Shown here: one piece after another, positions 55,475 through 64,000 of the stretch
How positions within the stretch are numbered: the first letter of the stretch is position 1
Layout: each line of letters begins with the position of its first letter
NCBI RefSeq assembly: GCF_001591365.1
Contig: NZ_BCUT01000001.1
Coordinates: 2,728,001-2,792,000 of the forward strand
DNA from: Variovorax paradoxus NBRC 15149
GTDB taxonomy: Bacteria > Pseudomonadota > Gammaproteobacteria > Burkholderiales > Burkholderiaceae_C
Length of the DNA: 64,000 nucleotides
Reading direction: 5' to 3'
Made by a program: the position numbers and the translations under genes
The notes under the pieces: model-generated
The model's database searches: none
The model's input: the letters and a program-made list of their open reading frames with translations, nothing else
Told to the model about the DNA's origin: nothing

Positions 55475-55501
55475 TGTCACAGGGCCGATGGCTGGCCCGT
55501 C
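55475..55501 (+). promoter_or_regulatory. second ECF41-type promoter, upstream of the AhpD-like gene
   Basis: TGTCACA-N16-CGTC, the same -35/-10 pair and spacing as the sigma gene's own promoter at 54545-54571. It lies 52 nt before the ATG of the AhpD-like gene. Confidence 0.85.
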
Positions 55502-55552
55502 TTCAACAGGTAGCAAGCAGATTTTTCATCTCAACCACCTGGAGTACGCGCC

Positions 55553-56020
55553 ATGAGCAGCACCACCACCCCTCGCCTCGCCTGGTTCAAGATCGCCCCC
55601 AAGGCCTTCCAGGCCATGATCGCCGTCAACGGCGCCATCGAATCGTCCAGCCTCGGCAAGGTGCTGATCGACCTCGTCTTTGCCCGCGTCTCGCAGATCA
55701 ACGGCTGCGCCTACTGCCTCGACATGCACGTGCGCGACCTGCGCCAGCAGGGCGAGGACTGGCAGCGCATCAACAGCCTGGCCACCTGGCGCGAAGTGAG
55801 CTTCTTCAGCGAGCGCGAACGCGCGGCGCTGGACTGGGCCGAAACGCTGACGCGCCTGCCGGGCCACCACGAAGCCCGCGACGCCGAGTTCGAGGCGCTC
55901 CAGGCGCATTTCAGCGAACTCGAGATCGTCGAACTCTCGATCGCGATTGCGCAGATCAACGCGTGGAACCGCATGGGTGTGGGCATGCGCCTGCCGGTGG
56001 CGGCCAAGGCGATGCCCTGA
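55553..56020 (+). CDS. carboxymuconolactone decarboxylase/AhpD-like protein
   Basis: The 155-residue protein has the AhpD-like redox motif C52-x2-C55-x3-H59 (CAYCLDMH) in the second helix of the CMD fold, and INAWNRMGVGMR near the end. Proteins of this family are alkylhydroperoxidases or related oxidoreductases acting with thiols. They are one of the gene types (COE genes: CMD, oxidoreductase, epimerase) usually found as the target beside ECF41 sigma genes, as here. The start has GGAG nearby. Its own TGTCACA-CGTC promoter lies upstream. Confidence 0.9.
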   Translation: MSSTTTPRLAWFKIAPKAFQAMIAVNGAIESSSLGKVLIDLVFARVSQINGCAYCLDMHVRDLRQQGEDWQRINSLATWREVSFFSERERAALDWAETLTRLPGHHEARDAEFEALQAHFSELEIVELSIAIAQINAWNRMGVGMRLPVAAKAMP

Positions 56021-56029
56021 GGCCTTGAA

Positions 56030-57199
56030 TCAGCGGCGCTCGACCACCATCGGCGCGATGCGCAGGCTCTCGCGCAGCTGCGTGACGGCCTCGCCGGCTT
56101 CGCTGCGCGAGGCGAAGGGCCCGGCCTGCAGGCGGTGCGTGCCGGCTTCGCTGAACACGCGCAGCTGCGGCGCCAGCGTGGGCAGTCCGCGCGCGGCCTG
56201 GCTGCGCAGGCTCTCGGCGCCATCGCGCTCGCGGAAGGCGCCGAGCTGCACCCAGAAGCCCGCGGCCGCGGCCGCGGGCGAGGAGGAGGGCGCAGAGTCC
56301 TGCGATGCGGCGGCCCGCGGCGCCGGCGGTGGCGCGGTGAGCGGCGCCATCGGCGGCAGGTCGCTGACCATGATCGGCTGGCGCGGCGATGCGGCCTCCG
56401 GCTCGGGCGCCGGTGCGGCCTGCGCGACCCGGTCGTCGGGCGCCATGGATGCCATGGGCGTTTGCGGCGCGACCGGCGTCGCCGAGGCCGGCGCTGCAGC
56501 GTTCATCGCCACCGGCGCCACCCAGGCCGAGGGCACGGCCACCGGCGCAGCCGCCACGCGCTGCGCCGGCGCCGGCGCCTGCGAGGCCGAGGCATAGGCC
56601 GTCCCCGCATCGCGCCGCCATGCGCCCGTGCGGATGTCCTCGTTCGTGATGCGCTCGATTTCCACCGGCGCCACGCCGCGCAGCAGGTCGAGCTTGAGCG
56701 CCGCCGTGTAGCTCAGGTCGATGATGCGGCCGTCGACAAAAGGCCCGCGGTCGTTCACCCGCACGATCACCTCGCGCCCGTTGGCCGGGTTGCGCACCCG
56801 CACGTAGCTGGGCAGCGGCAGCGTCTTGTGCGCGGCCGTCATGGCGTACATGTCGTAGGGCTCGCCGCTCGCGGTCGAGGCGCTGTGGAACTTGCGGCCG
56901 TACCACGAGGCAATGCCCGATTCGCGGAACGGCCGGTCGTCGGTGATCGGCTGGTAGGCCCGGCCCAGCACCGTGTAGGGCTTGCTGGTGCCGCCGCTGC
57001 CGCGGATGGCTTCGATGCGGGGCTCGGCGTCGGGCACGCGGTCCAGGTCGGACGGGATGTTGCTGCCCGGGCCGTCGCGGCCGCTCAGTGCGCCGCCGCC
57101 GCTGCGCGTGCCGCTCGCGCAGCCCGCAAGGAGGACGGCGACGGCCACCGCGCAGGCCGCCAGCGCGGGGGTGGAAAAGGAGAGTGCGCGCTCAGCCAA
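56030..57199 (-). CDS. rlpA: septal ring lytic transglycosylase RlpA
   Basis: The 389-residue lipoprotein has a lipobox LLAGC (Cys27). Its double-psi beta-barrel domain (about residues 92-190) contains ESGIASWYGRKFHSASTASG, AHKTLPLPSYVRV and the catalytic Asp in RVNDRGPF. A C-terminal SPOR domain (about 310-385, FWVQLGAFRERDGAESLR) binds denuded peptidoglycan at the septum. RlpA cleaves such glycan strands during daughter-cell separation. An Ala/Pro-rich linker joins the domains. The ATG overlaps the end of glnE by 8 nt, so the two are coupled. Confidence 0.93.
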   Translation of the reverse strand: MAERALSFSTPALAACAVAVAVLLAGCASGTRSGGGALSGRDGPGSNIPSDLDRVPDAEPRIEAIRGSGGTSKPYTVLGRAYQPITDDRPFRESGIASWYGRKFHSASTASGEPYDMYAMTAAHKTLPLPSYVRVRNPANGREVIVRVNDRGPFVDGRIIDLSYTAALKLDLLRGVAPVEIERITNEDIRTGAWRRDAGTAYASASQAPAPAQRVAAAPVAVPSAWVAPVAMNAAAPASATPVAPQTPMASMAPDDRVAQAAPAPEPEAASPRQPIMVSDLPPMAPLTAPPPAPRAAASQDSAPSSSPAAAAAGFWVQLGAFRERDGAESLRSQAARGLPTLAPQLRVFSEAGTHRLQAGPFASRSEAGEAVTQLRESLRIAPMVVERR

Positions 57200-59987
57200 A
57201 TACCGCCTTCCATAGCGCCAGCATGGCGTCGCGCTCGGCGGCCAGTGCGGGCGGGGTGACCTGGGTCGGTTCTTCGTTGAGGCGCGCGCGGTGCTGCACG
57301 CGGCGCAGCTCGCGGTAGGCGGCGGCGGCGTTGCGGCCGACGCCCTCGGGCAGCAGGCCGGCTTCTTCCGCGCGCAGCAGCAGCGCGATGTTGCCGACGT
57401 TGGGAATCAGCTCCGGATGCTCGCCCGAGGCCGACAGCACCAGGAACTGCACCGCGAACTCGGCATCGACCATGCCGCCGGGGCTGTGCTTGACGTCGAA
57501 GCGATCGGCCTTCACCGGCCGCGCGCCGCGCAGCTTGTTGCGCATGGCGATGATCTCGGCCTTGAGCGCCTCGCGGTCGCGCGGCGCCACCAGCACGGCC
57601 TCGCGCACCTGGTCGAAGCGCGTGCCGAGCTCGGTGCTGCCGAGCACGAAGCGCGCGCGCGTCATGGCCTGGTGCTCCCAGGTCCATGCGGTGTTGCTGC
57701 CGCGTCCGAGCTGGTAGCGCTCGTAGGCTTCGAAGCTCGTGGTCAGCAGGCCCGAATTGCCGTTCGGCCGCAGGGCGGTGTCGATCTCGAACAGGTCGCC
57801 TTCGCGCGTCTTCACGGTGAGCCAGTTGATCAGCTTGCGCACGTAGGCCGCATAGACCTCGCCCGCGCGCTCGTCGTCGTCCTCGTAGACGAACACGATG
57901 TCGAGGTCGCTGCCGTAGCCCAGCTCCTTTCCGCCGAGCTTGCCGTAGCCGATGATGGCGAACTGCGGCAGCTCGCGGTGCCTGTTGCGCACGTGCGGCC
58001 AGCACCAATGGGCGGTCACGCGCAGCGTGATGTCGGCCAGCGCGCTCAGGTCGTCGGCGACCTGTTCCACCGTGAGCCGGCCGTCCACGTCGCGTGCCAG
58101 CGTGCGGAACACCTCGGCGTGGTGGGCGTGGCGCAGCAGGTTCAGCAGGCGCTCCTCGTCGGCTTCGCCGGTGCGGCTGAGGGAGGCGTGGCGCGCCTCG
58201 AGCTCGCGCTCGAACTCGGCCGCCATGAAACGGCCCGAGAGCATTTCGTCGCTTGCGAGCTCGTCGATCACGCCCGGATGCTGCATCAGGTAGCGTGCCG
58301 GCCACTTCGCGGCGCCCAGCAGCCGCAGCAGCCGTTCCTGCACCGCGGGCCGCTCGACCAGCAGCGCCAGGTAGCTCTCGCGCCGCAGGAGCGGCTCGAT
58401 CCAGTCGGCCCAGCGCAGGGCGGCATCGACATGGCGCGGCGTCTGGCCGGGGCCGTCGCCGTCGGGCTCCTTCAGCCATTGCCCGGTGCGCTGCACCAGC
58501 TGCCGCAGCCGTGCGCGCGTTTCCTCGCGCAGCGCCAGCACGCGGGGCTGCTCGCACCAGTTGCGGATGCGGTCGGCAAAGGCCGGCGGCAGGTCGCCGA
58601 GCAGGTCGGCCAGGTCGGCGGGGGCGGCGGCCTTCTTGCCGTTGCACTTGCCGTTGCAGGGTTTCTCGCCGCCGAGCAGCTTGTCGAACTCCTGCGCCAC
58701 GAACTCGCGGTGCGTGTCGAGCTGCTCGAGGAAGGGGCAGCAGCCGGCGTAGCCCATGGTCTGCGCGATCCAGCGCAGGTCGTCGTCAGCCACCGGCAGC
58801 ACGTGGGTCTGCTGGTCGTCCAGGTACTGGATGCGGTGCTCCACGCGGCGCAGGAATTCGTAGGCCGCAGCCAGGGTGTCGGCGGTTTCCTGCGGCATCA
58901 GGCCGGCGCGCGCGAGCCGCTGCAGGGCGTCGAGCGTGGGGCGGGTGCGCAGCTCGGGGAACTGGCCGCCGCGCACCACCTGCAGCAGCTGCACGGTAAA
59001 TTCGATCTCGCGGATGCCGCCGCGCGAGAGCTTGACGTCGTTGGCGCGCTCGGGCCGCCCCGCGCTGCGCCGGGCCGACTGCTCGCGGATCTGCCGGTGC
59101 AGCGTGCGCAGCGAATCGAACACGCTGTAGTCCAGGTAGCGGCGGAACACGAAGGGCAGCACGGTGGCGCGCAGGCCCTGCGCAAGGCCTTCTGCGACGA
59201 TGTCGCGCGGCGCGACCACCCGGCTCTTCATCCAGGCAAAGCGCTCCCACTCGCGGCCCTGCACCTGGAAATATTCCTCGAGCGCATCGAGCGACACCAC
59301 GCTGGGCCCGGAGTTGCCGTTCGGCCGCAGCGCAAGGTCGACGCGGAACACGAAGCCGTGCTCGGTGACGTCGCCCACCAGCGCATAGATGCGCTTCACG
59401 GCGCGCGAGAAATACTCCTGGTTGGAGAGGCGGCCGCGGCCGTCGGCATCGCCGCGGGTTTCGCCGTCCAGGTCGTAGAGGTAGATCAGGTCGATGTCGC
59501 TCGACACATTGAGCTCGCGCGCGCCGAGCTTGCCCATGCCCACCACCCAGAGCTGCGCGCGCTGGCCTTCGGGGCCGAGCGGCGCGCCGTGCACCGCGTC
59601 GAGTTCCTGGCAGGCGTCGCGGCAGGCGACGTCGAGCGCGAATTCCGCGAGCTCGGTCACGGCGGTGGTCACCACGGCCAGCGGCGCGTTGGCGTCGCAA
59701 TCGAGGGTGACCAGGCGTTCCATCACGAGCTGCCGCACAATGCGCAGCGCATCGCCGACGCCGTCCCCGCGTTCGCGCAGTGCCTCGTAGGCCTTTGACA
59801 TCGACTCGCGCCGCGGCGCGCCAGGGGAAAGCAATGCAAGCTCGGCCGCATACCTGCGGCGCAGGCGCTGGACGAAGCGCGAATAGGAAGAGAACGCGAC
59901 CTCGGTCGCTTCTGTCGATGGCGTGGCTGGCAACTGGTTCACACTGGTGTTGGTTTCCGTGGAACCCCTCTGAATGCTGGCGGTCAT
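57192..59987 (-). CDS. glnE: bifunctional glutamine synthetase adenylyltransferase/adenylyl-removing enzyme
   Basis: The 931-residue enzyme has two nucleotidyltransferase halves: the N-terminal adenylyl-removing domain (GMGKLGARELNVSSDIDLIYLYD) and the C-terminal adenylyltransferase domain (GYGKLGGKELGYGSDLDIVFVYEDD). Helical regulatory parts lie between. It attaches or removes AMP on glutamine synthetase according to PII (GlnB) state. The length is near the E. coli 946. The ATG at 59985-59987 (MTASIQRG) is chosen; upstream in-frame codons overlap the divergent gene's promoter. Its 3' end overlaps rlpA. Confidence 0.96.
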   Translation of the reverse strand: MTASIQRGSTETNTSVNQLPATPSTEATEVAFSSYSRFVQRLRRRYAAELALLSPGAPRRESMSKAYEALRERGDGVGDALRIVRQLVMERLVTLDCDANAPLAVVTTAVTELAEFALDVACRDACQELDAVHGAPLGPEGQRAQLWVVGMGKLGARELNVSSDIDLIYLYDLDGETRGDADGRGRLSNQEYFSRAVKRIYALVGDVTEHGFVFRVDLALRPNGNSGPSVVSLDALEEYFQVQGREWERFAWMKSRVVAPRDIVAEGLAQGLRATVLPFVFRRYLDYSVFDSLRTLHRQIREQSARRSAGRPERANDVKLSRGGIREIEFTVQLLQVVRGGQFPELRTRPTLDALQRLARAGLMPQETADTLAAAYEFLRRVEHRIQYLDDQQTHVLPVADDDLRWIAQTMGYAGCCPFLEQLDTHREFVAQEFDKLLGGEKPCNGKCNGKKAAAPADLADLLGDLPPAFADRIRNWCEQPRVLALREETRARLRQLVQRTGQWLKEPDGDGPGQTPRHVDAALRWADWIEPLLRRESYLALLVERPAVQERLLRLLGAAKWPARYLMQHPGVIDELASDEMLSGRFMAAEFERELEARHASLSRTGEADEERLLNLLRHAHHAEVFRTLARDVDGRLTVEQVADDLSALADITLRVTAHWCWPHVRNRHRELPQFAIIGYGKLGGKELGYGSDLDIVFVYEDDDERAGEVYAAYVRKLINWLTVKTREGDLFEIDTALRPNGNSGLLTTSFEAYERYQLGRGSNTAWTWEHQAMTRARFVLGSTELGTRFDQVREAVLVAPRDREALKAEIIAMRNKLRGARPVKADRFDVKHSPGGMVDAEFAVQFLVLSASGEHPELIPNVGNIALLLRAEEAGLLPEGVGRNAAAAYRELRRVQHRARLNEEPTQVTPPALAAERDAMLALWKAVFG

Positions 59988-60012
59988 AATTCCGGACACA
60001 GCGCGATCCTCA

Positions 60013-63000
60013 ATGAACGACACGGCGTCTTCCCCTTCACGTCTGCTCAAGATCACCGCTGCGACGGCGCGCTGGCTGCTGGGTTTACTGATCGCTGCAT
60101 GGCTTCTGCTGGCACTGTCAGTGGTTGTCCTACACGCGTGGATTGTGCCGCGAATCGGCGATTACCGTGGCGCGCTCGAGGCACAAGCCAGCAAGGCCAT
60201 CGGGGTACCCGTGCGCATCGGGTCGATCACGGCGCGTTCCGATAGTCTCTTTCCCGCCTTCGAATTGCGCGACGTGGTGCTGCACGACGCCCAGAAGCGG
60301 GAAGCCCTGCGCCTCGTGCGGGTGGTGGCCAGCGTGTCGCCGCGCTCGCTGTGGCGCCTCAATTTCGAGCAGCTCTACATCGAGGGGCCGCAGCTCGACG
60401 TGCGCCGCGACGTGCTCGGCAAGCTGCACGTGGCGGGCCTGCACATGGACACCGACACCACCGGAGAGACCCGCGCCGCCGACTGGTTTTTCGCCCAGCG
60501 CGAGTTGGTGGTCGAGGGCGGCACCGTGCGCTGGACCGACGAGCAGCGCCAGGCCGAGCCCCTGCTCCTGACCGACGTGCGCTTTGTGGCGCGCAACACG
60601 GCCCGGCGCCATGGCCTCAGGCTCGACGCCACGCCGCCGGTCGGCTGGGGCGAGCGCTTCACGCTGCGCGGGCAGTTCCGCCAGCCGCTGCTGTCGGTGC
60701 GCTCGGGCCGCTGGCAGAGCTGGGACGGCCAGGTCTATGCCGACCTGCCCTACATGGACGTCACGCGCCTGGGCCGCTATGTCTCCCTCGACGCCCGCAT
60801 CCGCGAAGGCAGCGGCGCGCTGCGCCTGTGGGCCGACGTGAAGCGGGGGCAGATCGTGGGCGGCGCGGCCGACCTCGGGCTCGACCGCATCGACGCCTCG
60901 CTGGGCCGGGGCCTGCAGCCGCTGGTGCTGCGCGCGGTGACCGGGCGGCTGGCCGGCCAGCTGGACGAGGAAAAGCTCGAGTTCTCGACCGCCGCCCTGC
61001 AGTTCGACACCGCCGACGGCATGCGCTGGCCCGGCGGCAACCTGTGGCTGCAGCATTCGCCCGCGCGCGGCCGCACGCCGGAGCAGGGCGCCTTGCGCGC
61101 CGACCGGCTCGACCTGGCCGCGCTGGCCCTCATTGCCGACCGGCTGCCGCTCGGCGATGCGACGCACCGCGTGCTCGACGCCTATGCGCCGCGCGGGCTG
61201 GTCGAGCGCATCGACCTGAACTGGCAAGGCTCGCTGGGCGCTCCCGAGCGCTACCAGGCCAAGGGGCGGGTCAGCGGCCTGCGCGTCGCCTCGCAGGCCG
61301 CAGCCGCGCCTGAAAGCACCCCCGCCCCGCCAGCCACTGCAGCCCGACCCAGCAGCACCGCGCCGGCCACCCCGCGGCCGCATGCCGGCTCCCCGGGCCT
61401 GAGCGGTGCCACCGTCGAGTTCGACGCCACCCAGGCCGGCGGCAGCGCCGCACTGTCGATGGCGCAGGGCACGCTCGAATTCCCGGGCGTGTTCGAGGAA
61501 CCGGTCATTCCCATCGACCGGCTCGCGGCCCAATTGCAGTGGAAGCTCGACAAGGGCCATGCGCAGCTGCAGGTTTCCAAGCTGCGCTTCTCCAATGCCG
61601 ATGCCGACGGCGAAGCCGAAGCCAGCTGGCGCACCAGCGATCCCGCCGTGTCCCGCGGGCAGTCGCTCTACCCCGGCGTGCTCGACCTGCAGGGCAAGCT
61701 GACCCGCGCCGACGGCACGCGCGTGTTCCGCTACCTGCCGCTCGAGATTCCCCAGCACACGCGCGACTACGTGCGCGATGCGGTCACCAAGGGCACCGCC
61801 AGCAGCGTCGACTTCCGCGTGCGCGGCGACCTGCACGACATGCCGTTCATGGACCCGAAGCAGGGCGAGTTCCGCATCGCGGCCAAGGTGGCCGACGTCA
61901 ACTACGCCTATGTGCCGCCGGCCTCGGCGATTGCAGCGTCGACGGCATCCAAGGCGCCGGCCTCCGCGGCCCGCGCCGGCGCGCCGGCGCCCGTGTGGCC
62001 CGCGCTCACCGGGCTCTCGGGCGAGCTGGTGTTCGAGCGCGCGGGCATGCTGGTGCGCAATGCGCGCGGCCGGCTGGCCGGTGCCACCGGCATCGAGGTG
62101 AGCAAGGCCGAGGCGCAGATTGCCGACATGTCGCACCATGCCGCGCTGCTGCGCGTCGATGCGCAGGCCAAGGGGCCGCTCGCCGAACTGCTGCGCGTGG
62201 GCGCGCCGCTGGCCGGGGAAACCGGCGAGGTGCTGTCCCGCGTGCGCGCCACCGGCACGGCCGACTACCGCCTGCACCTCGAACTGCCGCTGGCCGCACT
62301 CGAGGCGGCCAAGGTCCAGGCCAGCATCGCGCTCACCGACAACGAGCTGCAGCTGGTGCCCGAGGCGCCGTCCTTCGCCCATGCGAAGGGCGTCGTCGGC
62401 TTCACCGAAACGGGGTTTTCGCTGGCCGGCGTCAGCGCCAGGCTGCTGGGCGGCGAGGTCCGCGTCGAAGGCCGCGGCCGCTTTGCCGGGCCCGGCCGCG
62501 AGGTGGCATTGAAGGCGCAGGGCACCGCCACGGCCGAGGGCCTGCGCGCGGCGCGCGAGGCCGAGTGGCTCGCGCGCATCGCGGCCAAGGCGAGCGGCAG
62601 CACGCCCTATGCGGCCACCTTCTCGATGCGCGACGGCGCGCCGGAGTTCTTGCTCACCAGCACGCTGCAGGGCTTGGCGCTGCAGCTGCCCGCGCCGCTC
62701 GTGAAGGCGGCGGATGAACAGATGCCGCTGCGCATCGAGAAGAAGGTGCTGCAGCGCGAGACCCGCGCGGGCGCCGCCGTCGCCGTGCAGGACCAGCTCT
62801 CGATGGAGCTCGGCCGCATCGGCGCCGCCCAGTATGTGCGCGACATCTCCGGCGCCGAGGCGCGCGTGCTGCGCGGCAGCATCGGCATCGGCCTTGCGCC
62901 GGGCGAGGCCGCCCCGGTGCCCGACAAGGGCGTGCTGGCCAACGTCAACGTCGCGAAGCTCGACATGCCCGCATGGCAGGCGCTGGTCGGCGACACCGCA

Positions 63001-64000
63001 AGCAGCGCCCCCGAAGCGGCGGGCGGTGCCGAGCGGCCCGAAGACGCGGCCACGGGCTACCTGCCCACGCGCATCGCGGTGCGGGCGCAGGAGCTCGGCA
63101 TCGCGGGGCGCACGCTGCACAACGTGGTGCTCGGCGGCACGCGCGACGGCGCGCTCTGGCGCGCCAACATCGACGCCACCGAGCTCAGCGGCTACGCCGA
63201 ATACCGCCACACCCAGGCCGGGCGGCTCTATGCGCGGCTCGCGCGGCTCAAGATCGCGCCCACCGAAGCCAGGCAGGTCGAAACCCTGCTCGACGAGCAG
63301 CCGGGCACGCTGCCCGCGCTCGACATCGTCATCGACGACTTCGAGCTGCTGGGCAAGCGCCTGGGCCGCGCCGAGATCGACGCCGTCAACCGCGGCGGCG
63401 CGGGCCGCGAATGGCTGCTCAACAAGTTGAGCTTCACCATGCCCGAGGCCAGTTTCTCGGCCAAGGGCACCTGGGCCGCCGCGCCGGGCGGCACCCCCGG
63501 GCGCGCAGAGCAGCGCCGCACGGCCATGACCTTCAAGCTGGACATCGCCGATGCCGGCGACCTGCTCACGCGCTTCGGCATGTCCGGCGTGCTGCGGCGC
63601 GGCAGCGGGCGGCTCGAAGGCGACGTCAACTGGCGCGGCTCGCCGTTCTCGCTCGACTATCCGAGCCTGGGCGGGCAGCTCCAGGTCAATGTCGAATCGG
63701 GCCAGTTCCTCAAGGCCGACCCGGGGCTGGCCAAGCTGCTCGGCGTGCTGAGCCTGCAGGCGCTGCCGCGCCGGCTCACGCTGGATTTCCGCGATGTCTT
63801 CAGCCAGGGCTTCGCCTTCGACTTCATCCGCGGCGACGCAAAAATCCACAACGGCATCGCGAGCACCAACAACCTGCAGATGAAGGGCGTCAACGCGGGC
63901 GCGCTGATGGACGGCTCGGCCGACATCGTGCGCGAAACGCAGGACCTGCGCGTGGTGGTGGTGCCCGAGATCAACGCCGGCACCGCCGCGCTGGTGGCCA
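60013..64000 (+). CDS. YhdP/AsmA-like large membrane-associated protein (5' part, cut by window end)
   Basis: The open frame starts at the ATG at 60013 and runs without stop to the end of the window (1329 codons seen). After one membrane helix (LLGLLIAAWLLLALSVVVLHAW, about residues 20-42) comes a very long periplasmic region with repeated short beta strands typical of AsmA-like/YhdP (DUF3971/TIGR02099) lipid-transport bridges, including the ending segment GQLQVNVESGQFLKADPGLAKLLGVLSLQALPRRL. These proteins move phospholipids between membranes. It is divergent from glnE, 25 nt apart. The very long antisense frame across it is not considered real. Confidence 0.9.
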   Translation, partial: MNDTASSPSRLLKITAATARWLLGLLIAAWLLLALSVVVLHAWIVPRIGDYRGALEAQASKAIGVPVRIGSITARSDSLFPAFELRDVVLHDAQKREALRLVRVVASVSPRSLWRLNFEQLYIEGPQLDVRRDVLGKLHVAGLHMDTDTTGETRAADWFFAQRELVVEGGTVRWTDEQRQAEPLLLTDVRFVARNTARRHGLRLDATPPVGWGERFTLRGQFRQPLLSVRSGRWQSWDGQVYADLPYMDVTRLGRYVSLDARIREGSGALRLWADVKRGQIVGGAADLGLDRIDASLGRGLQPLVLRAVTGRLAGQLDEEKLEFSTAALQFDTADGMRWPGGNLWLQHSPARGRTPEQGALRADRLDLAALALIADRLPLGDATHRVLDAYAPRGLVERIDLNWQGSLGAPERYQAKGRVSGLRVASQAAAAPESTPAPPATAARPSSTAPATPRPHAGSPGLSGATVEFDATQAGGSAALSMAQGTLEFPGVFEEPVIPIDRLAAQLQWKLDKGHAQLQVSKLRFSNADADGEAEASWRTSDPAVSRGQSLYPGVLDLQGKLTRADGTRVFRYLPLEIPQHTRDYVRDAVTKGTASSVDFRVRGDLHDMPFMDPKQGEFRIAAKVADVNYAYVPPASAIAASTASKAPASAARAGAPAPVWPALTGLSGELVFERAGMLVRNARGRLAGATGIEVSKAEAQIADMSHHAALLRVDAQAKGPLAELLRVGAPLAGETGEVLSRVRATGTADYRLHLELPLAALEAAKVQASIALTDNELQLVPEAPSFAHAKGVVGFTETGFSLAGVSARLLGGEVRVEGRGRFAGPGREVALKAQGTATAEGLRAAREAEWLARIAAKASGSTPYAATFSMRDGAPEFLLTSTLQGLALQLPAPLVKAADEQMPLRIEKKVLQRETRAGAAVAVQDQLSMELGRIGAAQYVRDISGAEARVLRGSIGIGLAPGEAAPVPDKGVLANVNVAKLDMPAWQALVGDTASSAPEAAGGAERPEDAATGYLPTRIAVRAQELGIAGRTLHNVVLGGTRDGALWRANIDATELSGYAEYRHTQAGRLYARLARLKIAPTEARQVETLLDEQPGTLPALDIVIDDFELLGKRLGRAEIDAVNRGGAGREWLLNKLSFTMPEASFSAKGTWAAAPGGTPGRAEQRRTAMTFKLDIADAGDLLTRFGMSGVLRRGSGRLEGDVNWRGSPFSLDYPSLGGQLQVNVESGQFLKADPGLAKLLGVLSLQALPRRLTLDFRDVFSQGFAFDFIRGDAKIHNGIASTNNLQMKGVNAGALMDGSADIVRETQDLRVVVVPEINAGTAALVA

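Noticed and set aside
57291..59798. A long open frame on the plus strand opposite glnE
   Set aside because: GlnE is certain from its two nucleotidyltransferase signatures; the opposite frame has no recognisable motif.
60130..63849. A 1239-codon open frame on the minus strand
   Set aside because: It is antisense to the YhdP-like gene. The plus frame has a membrane helix and family-like beta-rich composition, while the antisense one is rich in Arg/Gln/Leu/Gly as expected from GC skew.

Overview
The window is GC-rich chromosomal DNA (roughly two-thirds G+C, strong codon-position bias) from a betaproteobacterium, most likely a Variovorax-like member of the Comamonadaceae. This is inferred from the mix of Bug-type periplasmic receptors, a TctE-like sensor pair, TonB uptake, recA-recX beside sucCD, glnE with rlpA, and the overall gene style. 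I see no rRNA, tRNA, CRISPR array, prophage or intact insertion sequence. The sequence is mostly core chromosome with a few accessory or regulatory islands.

Layout. 1-2.3 kb: end of a three-subunit FAD/Fe-S amine or amino-acid dehydrogenase and its GntR regulator. 2.4-8.8 kb: membrane desaturase, a small Lys-rich protein, RNA helicase DbpA, a second-type infA, a sugar isomerase, a PuuD-like amidase and a small lipoprotein. 8.9-12.8 kb: HutG, two Bug receptors and a LysR regulator. 12.8-17.6 kb: topoisomerase III fused to a SWIB domain, divergent from a SET-domain methyltransferase, then birA. 17.6-22.1 kb: two-component pair, MarR regulator, recA-recX. 22.1-25.4 kb: argC, sucCD. 25.4-30.8 kb: a co-oriented TerC, PP2C phosphatase, FHA protein, CHASE2 cyclase and metallo-beta-lactamase-fold phosphodiesterase. 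31-41.3 kb: type IV pilus region with pilA behind a sigma-54 promoter, an eroded lower-GC gap, the minor-pilin/pilY1 operon on the minus strand, and a PglL-like glycosyltransferase. 41.3-52.7 kb: moaC, BepA-like protease, a second TerC behind a yybP-ykoY (Mn2+) riboswitch, small conserved proteins, YaeQ, TonB receptor, PepSY membrane protein, purB and a GST. 52.9-64 kb: glutathione peroxidase, a ferritin-like protein, an ECF41 sigma factor with its promoter and an AhpD-like target, rlpA, glnE, and the start of a giant YhdP/AsmA-like protein cut by the window end.

How genes work together. The pilus block pairs the major pilin with minor pilins FimT/PilE/PilV/PilW/PilX, the adhesin/tip protein PilY1 and a probable pilin O-glycosylating enzyme. 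The 26-31 kb block reads as a signalling cassette: phosphoprotein phosphatase, phosphothreonine reader, nucleotide cyclase with an extracytoplasmic sensor, and a phosphodiesterase that could remove the product. The ECF41 gene and the AhpD-like gene carry the same TGTCACA-N16-CGTC element, so the sigma factor probably controls itself and that target. The topB-SWIB/SET pair is unusual because both modules are better known from eukaryotic chromatin, both proteins have Lys-rich stretches, and a 35-nt alternating pyrimidine-purine tract lies between them.

Starts were chosen from start codon, ribosome-binding site, overlap with the upstream gene and family N-termini. Long ORFs antisense to these genes were treated as GC-skew shadows.
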